Positions 6,467 through 13,881 are shown, numbered from the stretch's first letter. The stretch is 23,086 bases of DNA from REEB85 sp018971455 (GCA_028871195.1 JAGWNT010000065.1:1-23086); one strand, 5' to 3'. The notes: generated by a model not told the origin, from the letters alone. Numbers and translations: made by a program.

Positions 6467-7519
6467 ATGACGCCTCTCGCCGTGGCCCGCCATCTCGTCT
6501 TCGCCGTCGCCATGGCGCTGGTCTCGGCGGTGACGGTGCGCGCCATGATCACGGCGCGGGTGATGGACGCGCCCGACGCGCGCAAGGCCCACGCGGTGCC
6601 GACGCCGAAGGGCGGCGGCGTGGGCGTGGTGGTGGCCTTCCTGCTCGGGATCTCCGTGCTCTACGGCACCGCCCGCTTCGCCCGGCTGGCGGACCCGTAT
6701 TTCCGCGGCGTGATCCTGGCATCCATCGCGATCGCGGTGGTCGCTTTCGTGGACGATCTGCGTGACTGGCCGTTCGGCGTGAAGCTGGCGGCCCAGCTCC
6801 TCGCGGCGCTCGCGGCGATCGGCAGCGGCCTCTATGTGCAGGTGTTCAGCTTTCCCTATTTCGGCGCCGTCGATCTCGGCTGGTGGGGGGCGGCGGCGAC
6901 GGTGGCGTGGATCCTGTTTGCCACCAACGCGATGAACTTCATCGACGGGCTGGACGGGCTGGCCGGCGGCACGGCGCTGGTCGCGGCCGGCTTCCTCGCC
7001 TTCATCGCGCAGGCGCAGGAGGGCTGGTTCGTCTATTTCGCCGCCCTGCTGCTGGCCGCGGGGCTGGCCGGTTTCCTGCCGTTCAATTTTCCGCGCGCGC
7101 GCATCTTCCTCGGCGATGTCGGCAGCCAGTTCTGCGGCTTCGTTCTGGCCGTTCTCGGGGTGGCCGCCGCGCGCTTCAGCGCCGTCGAGATGAGCTTCCT
7201 GCTGGTGCCGATGCTGCTGTCGGGCGTGCTGTTCGATGTCGCCTTCACCCTGGCCCGCCGGGCGCTGGCCGGCGAGCGGGTGACGCAGCCGCATCGCGGG
7301 CACCTCTACCAGGTGGCGCAGCGGGCGGGCATGGACGCGCGGCTGGTGGCGATGCTGCATTGGGGGTTTGCCGCCCTGGGCGGGCTCGACGCCATCGCCT
7401 TCATCCACGCCCCCTCGCCCTGGAAGCCCGTGGTGCTGGCCCTATTGGTGCTGCCGCAACTGGCCTGGCTGGGCGCCGTGCTCCGCCTCGCGCGGCGGGC
7501 GGCGCTCGGGCGCTGGTGA
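6467..7519 (+). CDS. WecA/TagO-like polyprenyl-phosphate sugar-1-phosphate transferase
   Basis: This multi-pass membrane enzyme of 350 residues (about ten hydrophobic segments) belongs to the MraY/WecA glycosyltransferase family 4. Such enzymes move a GlcNAc-1-phosphate-type group from a UDP-sugar to undecaprenyl phosphate on the cytoplasmic face, starting an O-antigen, capsule or other envelope glycan. Visible motifs, in order: DARKAHAVPTPKGGGVG (37-53), VDDLRDWP with Asp96-Asp97, NAMNFIDGLDGLAGG (154-168), FPRARIFLGDVGSQFCGF (208-225) and the loop-5 histidine motif PHRGHLYQ (275-282). The PHRGHL loop fits WecA/TagO/WbpL better than MraY. Its 3' end overlaps the convergent MFS gene by 78 bases. 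Sugar specificity cannot be read from the sequence. Confidence 0.92.
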   Translation: MTPLAVARHLVFAVAMALVSAVTVRAMITARVMDAPDARKAHAVPTPKGGGVGVVVAFLLGISVLYGTARFARLADPYFRGVILASIAIAVVAFVDDLRDWPFGVKLAAQLLAALAAIGSGLYVQVFSFPYFGAVDLGWWGAAATVAWILFATNAMNFIDGLDGLAGGTALVAAGFLAFIAQAQEGWFVYFAALLLAAGLAGFLPFNFPRARIFLGDVGSQFCGFVLAVLGVAAARFSAVEMSFLLVPMLLSGVLFDVAFTLARRALAGERVTQPHRGHLYQVAQRAGMDARLVAMLHWGFAALGGLDAIAFIHAPSPWKPVVLALLVLPQLAWLGAVLRLARRAALGRW

Positions 7520-8758
7520 GGGCACGCGCCAGAGCAGGGCGGCGCCCAGCACCAGGAAGACGGGAATGACCGCCATGCCGGCGCGCTGGCTGGCGAAGGC
7601 GGCGGTCATGATGCCCAGCGCCAGCGGACCGAGAAACGCGGTGACGCGGCCGGACAAGGCGAACAGGCCGAACCAGGCGGCCCGCGCGGCGGGCGGCGCC
7701 ATCTGCGCCATCATGCTGCGGCTGGCCGCCTGGGCGGGGCCGACGAAGATGCCGAGCGCCAGGCCCAGCACCCAGAACAGCGCGCGGTTGCGCACCAGCA
7801 GCAGCGCCCCGCCGATCGCCGCCAGCGCAAGCACCGACAGCAGGATGACCGGCCGGGCGCCCAGCCGGTCCTCGATGACGGCGAAGCCGAGCGCGCCGAG
7901 CCCGGCGGTGATGTTGAGGCCGATGCCGAAGAGCAGGACGTGGCGCGCGTCGAGGCCGAAGCTGCCGGCGGCGTAGATGCCGCCGAAGGCGAACAGTGTC
8001 GTCAGCCCATCCATGTAGAACAGCCGGGCAAGCAGGAAGCGGCGCAGCGCCGGCTGCCCGGTGGCGGCGCGCAGGACGCCGCCGAGCTCGGCCATGCCGG
8101 CGCGCAGGGCCTGCCCCCAGGGCAGGCGCCGCCCGCCTTCCGGCACGAAGACGATGACCGGCCAGCCGAACAGCGCGATCCAGCCGCCGGCCAGCAGGGC
8201 GGTGGCGCGGATCTGCTCGGCCTGGGTACGGTCGAGCCCGAAGGGCGGCACGGCGGGGCCGATGAGCAGCCCGAGGCAGAGGGCGAGGCAGATCAGCCCG
8301 CCGCCATATCCGGCACCCCAGGCCAGCATGGAGAGGCGGCCGAGCCGCCCCGGGGGAGCGAGGCCGGGGAGCATGGCGTTGTAGAAGACGCAGGCGATCT
8401 CGAAGGCGATGGTGGCGGTGGCGACCAGCAGGAGCGCGATGGTGGACCAGGCCGGCGCGGGGCGCACGAACCACAGCGCAAGCGTGGCGGCGACCATGAT
8501 CGCGGTGGCCGCGGCGAGCATCGGGCGCCGCCGCCCGCCGCGATCGGCGATGGCGCCGAGCGGCACGCCGAGCAGGGCGATGGCGAGGCCCGCGACAGTC
8601 TGCGCCGCCGCCCAGCCGGCGGCGCCGCGCACCGGGTCGGGCGCCACGGCCTGGGTATAGTAGGTGGCGAAGACGAAGGTGGCGACGACGGTGTTGAAGG
8701 CGCCGTAGGCCCAGTCGTAAAGCACCCAGGCCGCCACCGCCCGCCGAGAGGGTATCAT
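7442..8758 (-). CDS. MFS transporter, UMF1/Atg22-like
   Basis: This 438-residue protein has about twelve membrane segments. It opens with AAWVLYDWAYGAFNTVVATFV, the typical start of UMF1/Atg22-like MFS proteins. LGAIADRGGRRRPML is the MFS loop 2-3 signature, FYNAMLPGLAPPGRLGRLS the conserved loop after TM4, and GPAQAASRSMMAQMAPP the block in the second half. In yeast, Atg22 exports amino acids from the vacuole; the bacterial substrate is unknown. The ATG at 8758 is the first before this family start; the upstream signal is weak. The C-terminal tail (APERRPPREAEHGAQPGQ and on) lies in the 78-base overlap with the glycosyltransferase gene and looks unstructured. Confidence 0.88.
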   Translation of the reverse strand: MIPSRRAVAAWVLYDWAYGAFNTVVATFVFATYYTQAVAPDPVRGAAGWAAAQTVAGLAIALLGVPLGAIADRGGRRRPMLAAATAIMVAATLALWFVRPAPAWSTIALLLVATATIAFEIACVFYNAMLPGLAPPGRLGRLSMLAWGAGYGGGLICLALCLGLLIGPAVPPFGLDRTQAEQIRATALLAGGWIALFGWPVIVFVPEGGRRLPWGQALRAGMAELGGVLRAATGQPALRRFLLARLFYMDGLTTLFAFGGIYAAGSFGLDARHVLLFGIGLNITAGLGALGFAVIEDRLGARPVILLSVLALAAIGGALLLVRNRALFWVLGLALGIFVGPAQAASRSMMAQMAPPAARAAWFGLFALSGRVTAFLGPLALGIMTAAFASQRAGMAVIPVFLVLGAALLWRVPSPAPERRPPREAEHGAQPGQLRQHQ

Positions 8759-8783
8759 GCCGCCCCGCTATGCCTCGCCCGCT

Positions 8784-8810
8784 TTGCAAGTCTGGAAACG
8801 AGGCTATCTT
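8784..8810 (+). promoter_or_regulatory. Candidate promoter of the two-repeat secreted protein
   Basis: TTGCAA (8784-8789) and TATCTT (8805-8810) lie 15 bases apart in the 76-base gap between the divergent MFS and repeat-protein genes. The spacing is short, so this is a weak call; a TTTGCA start at 8783 gives 16 bases. Confidence 0.3.
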
Positions 8811-8834
8811 CGCGGGCCCGAGGAGACCAGACTC

Positions 8835-9503
8835 ATGGCCCGTGCGATGTTGTCGCTGCTGTTCGTGCCCATCCTGCTCGCCTTCGCGGGCGGCGCCGAG
8901 GCGGCGCGCCCGGCCCGGCCGGCGGTGCAGGACGGGCCGTCCTTCACCCTGGTCAACCGCACGCGCGACGTGATCCGCGAGCTGTTCGTCACCCCGTCCG
9001 GGCGCGCCAACTGGGGGAAGAACCGGCTCGACGGCAAGTTTGGCGGCGCCACCTCGATGGCGCCGGGCGCGGGCTTCGTCGTGCGGCGGGCCAATGACGC
9101 CGAATGCGTGTTCGACATGCGCGTGGTGTTCGCCGATGGGCGGGCCGAGCAGCGGCGCGGGGTGAATGTCTGCGCGCGCACGGAGATCACCGTGGGTGCG
9201 GCGGCACCGGTGCCCTCGACGCCCGATCCGGCGACCGGCAAGCCGGCCGACGACCCCACGATCTCGCTGTTCAACCGGGCGGCGATTCCGGTGATCGAGC
9301 TGTTCGCCACCCCGTCGGGGCTGACCAACTGGGGGCGCAACCGGCTCGACCAGCCGCGCGTGCTGCCCGATCACCGTTTTGTGTTGACGCTGCCGCGCGA
9401 CGGCAACTGCATCTACGATCTGAAGGTGGTGTTCGCCGACAAGAAGGCGGCCGAGCGGCGGCGCACCAATCTGTGCCGGATTGCCACGATGCCGGTCCCT
9501 TGA
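8835..9503 (+). CDS. Secreted protein of unknown function with two homologous repeats
   Basis: I do not recognise a named family. The 222-residue product has a signal peptide (hydrophobic 5-20, cleavage near AEA at 21-23) and two copies of a domain of about 80 residues, at roughly 37-116 and 143-217. Each copy has a start of the form 'L-F/V-N-R', then ELF-TPSG--NWG-NRLD, then C--D--VVFAD and a final Cys. Cys91/Cys113 and Cys192/Cys214 keep the same 22-residue spacing, which suggests one disulfide per domain in the periplasm. A Pro/Ala-rich linker (about 121-140) joins them. The DNA of the best-conserved part (8979-9032 against 9297-9350) matches at 46 of 54 bases, so the copies are young or under shared constraint. 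GAGGAG (8820-8825) supports the ATG at 8835. Confidence 0.85.
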   Translation: MARAMLSLLFVPILLAFAGGAEAARPARPAVQDGPSFTLVNRTRDVIRELFVTPSGRANWGKNRLDGKFGGATSMAPGAGFVVRRANDAECVFDMRVVFADGRAEQRRGVNVCARTEITVGAAAPVPSTPDPATGKPADDPTISLFNRAAIPVIELFATPSGLTNWGRNRLDQPRVLPDHRFVLTLPRDGNCIYDLKVVFADKKAAERRRTNLCRIATMPVP

Positions 9504-9513
9504 CGGGGACGTC

Positions 9514-9552
9514 GATGCGAATGCCGTGCCGAGGACGGTGCTGTTCCGCATC
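9514..9552 (+). terminator. Possible hairpin terminator after the repeat-protein gene
   Basis: GATGCG (9514-9519) pairs with CGCATC (9547-9552). Inside it GCCGT pairs with ACGGT (one G-U pair) around a 7-base loop. The structure begins 11 bases after the stop and is followed by AAATCCTT, a poor T-tract. Confidence 0.28.
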
Positions 9553-9569
9553 AAATCCTTCGCGCATTT

Positions 9570-9580
9570 AACATAATGTT
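9570..9580. promoter_or_regulatory. AT-rich palindrome with -10-like CATAAT upstream of the epimerase gene
   Basis: AACAT-A-ATGTT is a perfect inverted repeat in one of the few AT-rich patches of the window. It contains CATAAT (9572-9577), five of six matches to a -10 box, which would place a start near 9584 and a leader of about 50 bases before the TTG start at 9635. No good -35 is visible, so an activator could be involved. Confidence 0.35.
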
Positions 9581-9634
9581 GACATGCGGACCGCTTTACT
9601 GCCGTGCCAGAACCTTCTGGCGGCGGAGTTCGGT

Positions 9635-10567
9635 TTGGCCCTTTACGTTGTCACAGGCGCGGCGGGATTCATCGGCTCGCATCTCGTCGATGCGCTGCTG
9701 GCGGCCGGCCATGCGGTGCGCGGGGTCGACGACTTCTCCACCGGGCGGCCGGAGAACCTCGATTCCCGCAGCCAGATCATCCGCGCCGATGTCGCCGATC
9801 CGCTGGCCATGCGCCGCGCCTTGCAGGGGGCGGCGGGGTGCTTCCATCTGGCGGCGATCGCTTCCGTCGCGCGGACCAACGAGGATTGGCTGGGCACGCA
9901 CCGCACCAACCAGACCGGCAGCATCACCGTCTTCGAGGCCGCGCGCCATGGCGGGCGCATGCCGATCGTCTATGCCTCCTCCGCCGCGGTCTATGGCGAT
10001 CTTGGCGGGCGTGTGGCGCGCGAGGACATGCGGCCGGCGCCGCTGACCGCCTATGGCGCGGACAAGCTGGGCAGCGAGCTGCACGGCGCGGCGGCCTGGC
10101 TCGTGCACCGGGTGCCGACCTTCGGGCTGCGCTTCTTCAACGTGTACGGGCCGCGGCAGAACCCGTGCTCGCCCTATTCCGGGGTGATCTCCATCTTCGC
10201 CCAGCAGGCGGCGACCGGCGGCGTCATGACCATTCACGGCGACGGGCGGCAGCTGCGCGACTTCGTGCATGTCAGCGACGTGGTCGCCCATCTGCTGGCG
10301 GCGATGCGCCTTCTCGAGGCGCAGCCGCGCGCCGGGGTGGCCAATGTCTGCACCGGGCAGGCGACCAGCCTGCTGGAACTCGCCGCCACGCTGGGCGCGC
10401 TGCATGGGCGCGCGCCGGTGCTGGTGCATGGGCCGGCGCGGGTCGGGGACATCCCGTCCTCGCTTGGCGATCCGGCGCGCGCGGTCGCGCTGCTCGGGAT
10501 GCGGGCGGAGGTGCCGCTGGCGAGCGGCCTGGCGATGCTGGCGAGGGCGCGCAGCGTGGCTGCCTAG
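9635..10567 (+). CDS. NAD-dependent sugar epimerase/dehydratase (extended SDR, GalE-like)
   Basis: From the TTG at 9635 the product is 310 residues: ALYVVTGAAGFIGSHLVDAL contains the Rossmann motif GAAGFIGS (8-15), VDDFSTGRPENL follows strand 2, and the active site has IVYASSAAVYGD (111-122) and Tyr140-Lys144 (YGADK). Later come RFFNVYGPRQNP and GDGRQLRDFVHVSDVV, typical of UDP-glucose/UDP-glucuronate 4-epimerases that make nucleotide sugars for surface glycans. I prefer TTG because GGCGGAG (9621-9627) sits 8 bases upstream and the protein then begins just before the first strand. The ATG at 9584 would add 17 residues, has no Shine-Dalgarno site and falls near the predicted transcript start. 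The exact substrate is not determined; the gene is not in a glycan cluster here. Confidence 0.88.
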   Translation: MALYVVTGAAGFIGSHLVDALLAAGHAVRGVDDFSTGRPENLDSRSQIIRADVADPLAMRRALQGAAGCFHLAAIASVARTNEDWLGTHRTNQTGSITVFEAARHGGRMPIVYASSAAVYGDLGGRVAREDMRPAPLTAYGADKLGSELHGAAAWLVHRVPTFGLRFFNVYGPRQNPCSPYSGVISIFAQQAATGGVMTIHGDGRQLRDFVHVSDVVAHLLAAMRLLEAQPRAGVANVCTGQATSLLELAATLGALHGRAPVLVHGPARVGDIPSSLGDPARAVALLGMRAEVPLASGLAMLARARSVAA

Positions 10568-10570
10568 CGC

Positions 10571-10601
10571 ACGGCCCGACCGGGTGGAATCATCGGGTCG
10601 T
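10571..10601. terminator. Hairpin between convergent epimerase and PuuD-like genes
   Basis: ACGGCCCGA (10571-10579) pairs with TCGGGTCGT (10593-10601), nine pairs with one G-U, around a 13-base loop in the 52-base gap between two convergent stop codons. It has no clear T-run on either strand. Position suggests a two-way terminator. Confidence 0.33.
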
Positions 10602-10619
10602 ACGTGGCTCCGGCGGCGG

Positions 10620-11387
10620 TCAGTCGGCCGCGGCGCTGAGGCCGGGATGGCGGCGGGCGGCGACCACGGCGCCGAAATCCTCGAAAATGCGGCGCGAGAC
10701 GATGTCCAACTCCCAGTCGTATTCCGGGTGCCATTGCACGCCGGCGGCAAAGCCGCCGCCGGGGCGGCGCACCGCCTCGATCGTGCCGTCGGGCGCCACC
10801 GCCTCCACCACCAAGCCGGGGGCGAGCCGGTCGATCCCTTGGTTGTGCAGCGAGTTCACCGCCAGCTCGGCGGTGCCGGCAAGCCGGTGCAGCCAGCCGC
10901 CGGCGGTCAGGCGCACGCGGTGGGCCTTGCCGGTGCGCACCCGCGAATTGGGTTGCATCGGGGTCGAATGGTCGAAGCGGTCGGGTAGGTCCTGCAGGCG
11001 CTGGTGCAGGCTGCCGCCGAGGGCGACGTTGAGCTCCTGCAGGCCGCGGCAGATCGCCAGCACCGGCACGCCCTGGGCGACCGCCGCGCGGATCAGCTTG
11101 AGGGTGACGGCGTCGCGCTTGGCGTCCTCGGGCGTGCCCTCGGCATGGGGCGGGCCGTTGTAGAGCGCCGGCTGCACGTTGGAGCGGCTGCCGGTGAGGA
11201 TGATGCCGTCGAGGCGGGCGAGCAGCGTCTCCACATCGGCGAGCTCGCCATTCGCCGGGATCAGCACCGGGACGCCGCCGACCAGACGGTCGGTGGCGCG
11301 GACATAAGTGTCGGACGCGGCATGGTTTGCCATGCCGAAGGCGCCGAACAGCTTGGTGCAGCAGGAAATGCCGATCAGGGGTTTCAT
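10620..11387 (-). CDS. Class I glutamine-amidotransferase-like hydrolase (PuuD-like, peptidase C26)
   Basis: The 255-residue protein begins KPLIGISCC and has the C26 family order: DTYVRATDRLVGGVPVLIP, LDGIILTGSRSNVQPALY, the nucleophile elbow VLAICRGLQELNVALGG (Cys113), and GVQWHPEYDW with His220 and Glu222 completing the triad. PuuD removes glutamate from gamma-glutamyl-GABA in putrescine breakdown, and SNVQP-Y is typical of this subgroup. No other polyamine gene is nearby, so the true substrate may be another gamma-glutamyl compound. The ATG at 11387 has GGCGGAG immediately upstream. It lies 111 bases beyond lolA on the same strand and converges on the epimerase gene. Confidence 0.86.
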   Translation of the reverse strand: MKPLIGISCCTKLFGAFGMANHAASDTYVRATDRLVGGVPVLIPANGELADVETLLARLDGIILTGSRSNVQPALYNGPPHAEGTPEDAKRDAVTLKLIRAAVAQGVPVLAICRGLQELNVALGGSLHQRLQDLPDRFDHSTPMQPNSRVRTGKAHRVRLTAGGWLHRLAGTAELAVNSLHNQGIDRLAPGLVVEAVAPDGTIEAVRRPGGGFAAGVQWHPEYDWELDIVSRRIFEDFGAVVAARRHPGLSAAAD

Positions 11388-11498
11388 CGCTCCGCCGAGC
11401 CTGTCACACAGTCATCATCCGCCATCATCGCGGCAAAATGAAGTCAAACCGCCACATTGCGACAAGAATCCGCGATCCTGCGGCGCCGGGGCCACGGT

Positions 11499-12158
11499 TC
11501 AGTGGTTGCCGCCGCCGGCACCCGGCCCGTTCGGCAGCCTGGCGACATACTCGAACAGCTTCGGATCGAAGGTTCCGCCGTACTCGATGTTGAACAGCGA
11601 GACCCGCGTCTCGCGGCCCTGGGCGTCCACCACCGCCCATTGGCGCAGCGCCAGCGGCTGATCGGCGAAGATCAGCGTCAGGCTGCCGTCGCCGGGCGAA
11701 GCGGTGCGCACCATCGTCACCTGGATCTGTCCCGGCTCACGCGCGATGGCGGTGACGGTGACATTGCCCGAGAGCTTCACATGGTCGGCCAGCAGGATGC
11801 CGAGCGGGGTGGAGCTGAGCGGGAAATTGCTGGTCTGGTTCAGCTCGCTGTCATGAAAGACCACCAGCCCGTGGCCGGCCACCAGCAGCAGCGGGCTCGG
11901 CGGATCGTACTGGAAGCGCAGCCGGCCCGGACGCTCCAGCCAGGCCTCGCCCTGGGCGGTCTGGCCATCGGAGGCGACTTGCAGGAAGCGGCCCTTCAGC
12001 GTGTGCAGCCCGTCCAGATAGGCCTCGATGCGCGCCAGGTCGGCGCGGTCCTGCACGGTGAGGACGGCGGCCGCCGGCTGGGCGCGCGCCGCCCCCGGCG
12101 GGGCCACGAGAAGGGCGAGGGCGCAGGGCGCGAGGGCGAGCAGGGTGCGACGGTTCAT
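11499..12158 (-). CDS. lolA: Outer-membrane lipoprotein carrier LolA-family protein
   Basis: The 219-residue product has a signal peptide (MNRR, hydrophobic 6-20, cleavage ARA before Gln27) and the LolA pattern: ARIEAYLDGLHTLKGRFLQ, the strand pairs around GEAWLERPGRLRFQYDPP, then LLLVAGHGLVVFHDSELNQ and a late LTLIFADQPLALRQWAVVD. LolA ferries lipoproteins through the periplasm from LolCDE to LolB; in alphaproteobacteria LolB is usually missing and LolA-like proteins may do both jobs. The ATG at 12158 gives a complete signal peptide. Upstream, a 12-base-pair hairpin separates it from pheA, so it may be transcribed apart from kdsB-pheA. A DUF-like LolA paralogue role is possible but less likely. 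Confidence 0.9.
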   Translation of the reverse strand: MNRRTLLALAPCALALLVAPPGAARAQPAAAVLTVQDRADLARIEAYLDGLHTLKGRFLQVASDGQTAQGEAWLERPGRLRFQYDPPSPLLLVAGHGLVVFHDSELNQTSNFPLSSTPLGILLADHVKLSGNVTVTAIAREPGQIQVTMVRTASPGDGSLTLIFADQPLALRQWAVVDAQGRETRVSLFNIEYGGTFDPKLFEYVARLPNGPGAGGGNH

Positions 12159-12198
12159 GGCGGCAGATGTGGCATCGCGGCGGGCCGATGCAAAGCGG

Positions 12199-12229
12199 CG
12201 CCGGCGGCATGGTTGGCATGCCGCCGGCG
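12199..12229 (-). terminator. Strong hairpin just after pheA
   Basis: CGCCGGCGGCAT (12199-12210) and ATGCCGCCGGCG (12218-12229) form a perfect 12-base-pair stem with a 7-base loop, touching the pheA stop codon. On the minus strand it is followed by CCGCTTTGC, a short T-run only. It is the longest perfect stem I found in the window and most likely ends or stabilises the kdsB-pheA transcript before lolA. Confidence 0.6.
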
Positions 12230-13087
12230 TCAGTCCGCGCCGCCCTGCTCGCGGCGAAAGGCCGCCATCGGGTAGACGCCGAGGATGCGCGTCTCGCGCG
12301 AGAAGAAGGACAGCTCCTCCAGGGCGCGGCGCAGGGCGGGCTGTTCGGGGTGGCCCTCGACGTCGCAGAGGAACTGCGTCGCGGTGAAGTGGCCGCCGAC
12401 CATGTAGCTCTCCAGCTTGGTCATGTTGACGCCGTTGGTGGCGAAGCCGCCGAGCGCCTTGTAGAGGGCGGCCGGCACGTTGCGCACGCGGAAGACGAAG
12501 GTGGTCATCAGGTCCGCCGTCTCGGGCGGCGGCGTGCGGGCGGCGGCGGCCATGACGTAGAAGCGCGTGGTGTTGTGGGCGGCGTCCTCGACATTGGCGC
12601 GCAGGATGTCGAGGCCGAACAACTCGGCGGCGAGCGAGGAGGCGACGGCGCAATCCTCGGGGTTGTTCCAGCCGGCGACCTGCTCGGCGGCGCCGGCGGT
12701 GTCGGCCTCGATGACCGCCTGGAGGTTCAGCTCGCGCAGGATGTTGCGCACCTGGCCGAGGGCGACGGCATGGGAATGGGCGCGCCGCAGCCCGGCCAGG
12801 GTGGCGCCCCTGGGTGCGAGCAGGCAGTGCTCGACGCGCTGGAAGGCCTCGCCGATGACGAACAGGCCGGAATCGGGCAGCAGGTGATGGATGTCGGGCA
12901 CCCGGCCGGCGAGGCTGTTCTCGCAGGGCAGCATGGCGAGCTCGGCGCTGCCGTCGCGCACCGCGGCCATCGCCGCCTCGAAGGTGTCGCAGGGCAGGGT
13001 GCGCCAGCTCGGGTAGGCGGTGCGGCAGGCGAGGTCCGAATAGGCGCCGGGGCGGCCCTGGAAGGCGATGGTGCGGGTCATGGTCAT
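12230..13087 (-). CDS. pheA: Prephenate dehydratase
   Basis: This monofunctional enzyme (285 residues, no chorismate mutase domain) turns prephenate into phenylpyruvate for phenylalanine. The catalytic domain (about 6-180) shows TIAFQGRPGAYSDLAC, LPCENSLAGRV (ENS at 56-58) and HNTTRFYVM with the essential Thr174-Arg175-Phe176. A C-terminal ACT domain (about 194-275) would bind phenylalanine for feedback control; its usual ESRP motif reads ESYM (226-229), followed by GGHFTATQFLCDVEGH. The ATG at 13087 overlaps the kdsB stop as ATGA; a second ATG two codons later (13081) is the alternative. kdsB and pheA are thus translationally coupled. Confidence 0.96.
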   Translation of the reverse strand: MTMTRTIAFQGRPGAYSDLACRTAYPSWRTLPCDTFEAAMAAVRDGSAELAMLPCENSLAGRVPDIHHLLPDSGLFVIGEAFQRVEHCLLAPRGATLAGLRRAHSHAVALGQVRNILRELNLQAVIEADTAGAAEQVAGWNNPEDCAVASSLAAELFGLDILRANVEDAAHNTTRFYVMAAAARTPPPETADLMTTFVFRVRNVPAALYKALGGFATNGVNMTKLESYMVGGHFTATQFLCDVEGHPEQPALRRALEELSFFSRETRILGVYPMAAFRREQGGAD

Positions 13088-13821
13088 CCTGATGGAACGA
13101 GGATGGCGCGGGCGCGCGCCAGATCGTCGGGTGTGTCCACCCCGAACGGGGCGACGGGGACGCGGGCGCAGGCGATGCGCATGCCGGCCTCCAGCGCGCG
13201 GAGCTGTTCGAGGCTCTCGCGGCGTTCGAGCGGCGATTCCGGCAGCGCCACGTAGCGCGCCAGGGCGGCACGGCGGAAGGCGTAGATGCCGATATGGTGC
13301 CATAGCGGCCCCTCGCCCGAGGGGATGGCGGCGCGTGAGAAATACAGCGCCGGCGAGACCGCGCGCCCGCCATCGAAGGCGCAGGCCGCCTTGACCACCT
13401 GGGGGGCGGCGGCCTCCTCCGGCGAGGTGATGGGGGCGACGAGGGTGGCGATGTCGATCGCCGGATCCTCGAGCGGCGCGAGCACGGCGCGCAGATATTC
13501 GGCAGGGATGGTCGGCAGGTCGCCCTGCAGGTTGACCACCACGTCGTGGCGCCCCTGCGGGTCGAGCTGGGTGAGGGCGGCGTGCACGCGGTCCGAGCCG
13601 CGCGGCAGGCTGGGGTCGGTCAGCACCGCGGTGCCGCCGGCGGCGGTGACGGCGGCGGCGATCTCGGGGTCGCCGGCGGCGACGGCGACCGGGCCGATGC
13701 CGGCCTCCTGGGCGCGGCGCAGGACGTGGACGATCATCGGCACGCCGCCGATATCGGCCAGCGGCTTGCCGGGCAGGCGGGTGGCCGCCATGCGGGCCGG
13801 GATGATGACGATGGGGTTCAT
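13084..13821 (-). CDS. kdsB: CMP-KDO synthetase (3-deoxy-manno-octulosonate cytidylyltransferase)
   Basis: KdsB (245 residues) activates KDO with CTP for attachment to lipid A, so it marks an LPS-bearing outer membrane. Motifs: VIIPARMAATRLPGKPLADI (nucleotide-binding, 5-24), LPRGSDRVHAAL (72-83), VVNLQGDLPTIP with Asp101 (95-106), WHHIGIYAFRRAAL and ESLEQLRALEAG. The CTP-binding start and the length fit the family. The ATG at 13821 is the first possible family start; the ribosome-binding signal is weak. It shares ATGA bases with pheA downstream and is divergent from cycM across 134 bases. Confidence 0.97.
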   Translation of the reverse strand: MNPIVIIPARMAATRLPGKPLADIGGVPMIVHVLRRAQEAGIGPVAVAAGDPEIAAAVTAAGGTAVLTDPSLPRGSDRVHAALTQLDPQGRHDVVVNLQGDLPTIPAEYLRAVLAPLEDPAIDIATLVAPITSPEEAAAPQVVKAACAFDGGRAVSPALYFSRAAIPSGEGPLWHHIGIYAFRRAALARYVALPESPLERRESLEQLRALEAGMRIACARVPVAPFGVDTPDDLARARAILVPSG

Positions 13822-13845
13822 GTGGCTGGCAATGCGCGCGCCGGG

Positions 13846-13874
13846 TTGAAGCAGGCGCGTCCCTTCCCTATGGT
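13846..13874 (+). promoter_or_regulatory. Candidate cycM promoter
   Basis: TTGAAG (13846-13851) and TATGGT (13869-13874) are exactly 17 bases apart and each match four of six consensus positions. A start near 13881 would leave a leader of about 75 bases before the cycM ATG. Confidence 0.42.
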
Positions 13875-13881
13875 GCGGCGC

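Noticed and set aside
9495..9510. GTCCC/GGGAC hairpin over the stop codon of the repeat protein
   Set aside because: Only five base pairs, in coding sequence, with no T-run; the larger structure at 9514-9552 is a better terminator candidate.
7401..9554. Minus-strand open frame of 717 codons through the MFS gene and the repeat protein
   Set aside because: It is in another frame from the clear MFS protein and has a low-complexity Arg/Pro/Ala product.
9579..9584. Consensus TTGACA as a -35 box for the epimerase gene
   Set aside because: No acceptable -10 lies 15 to 19 bases downstream (the sequence there is CCGTGC-like); the neighbouring CATAAT is a better element.
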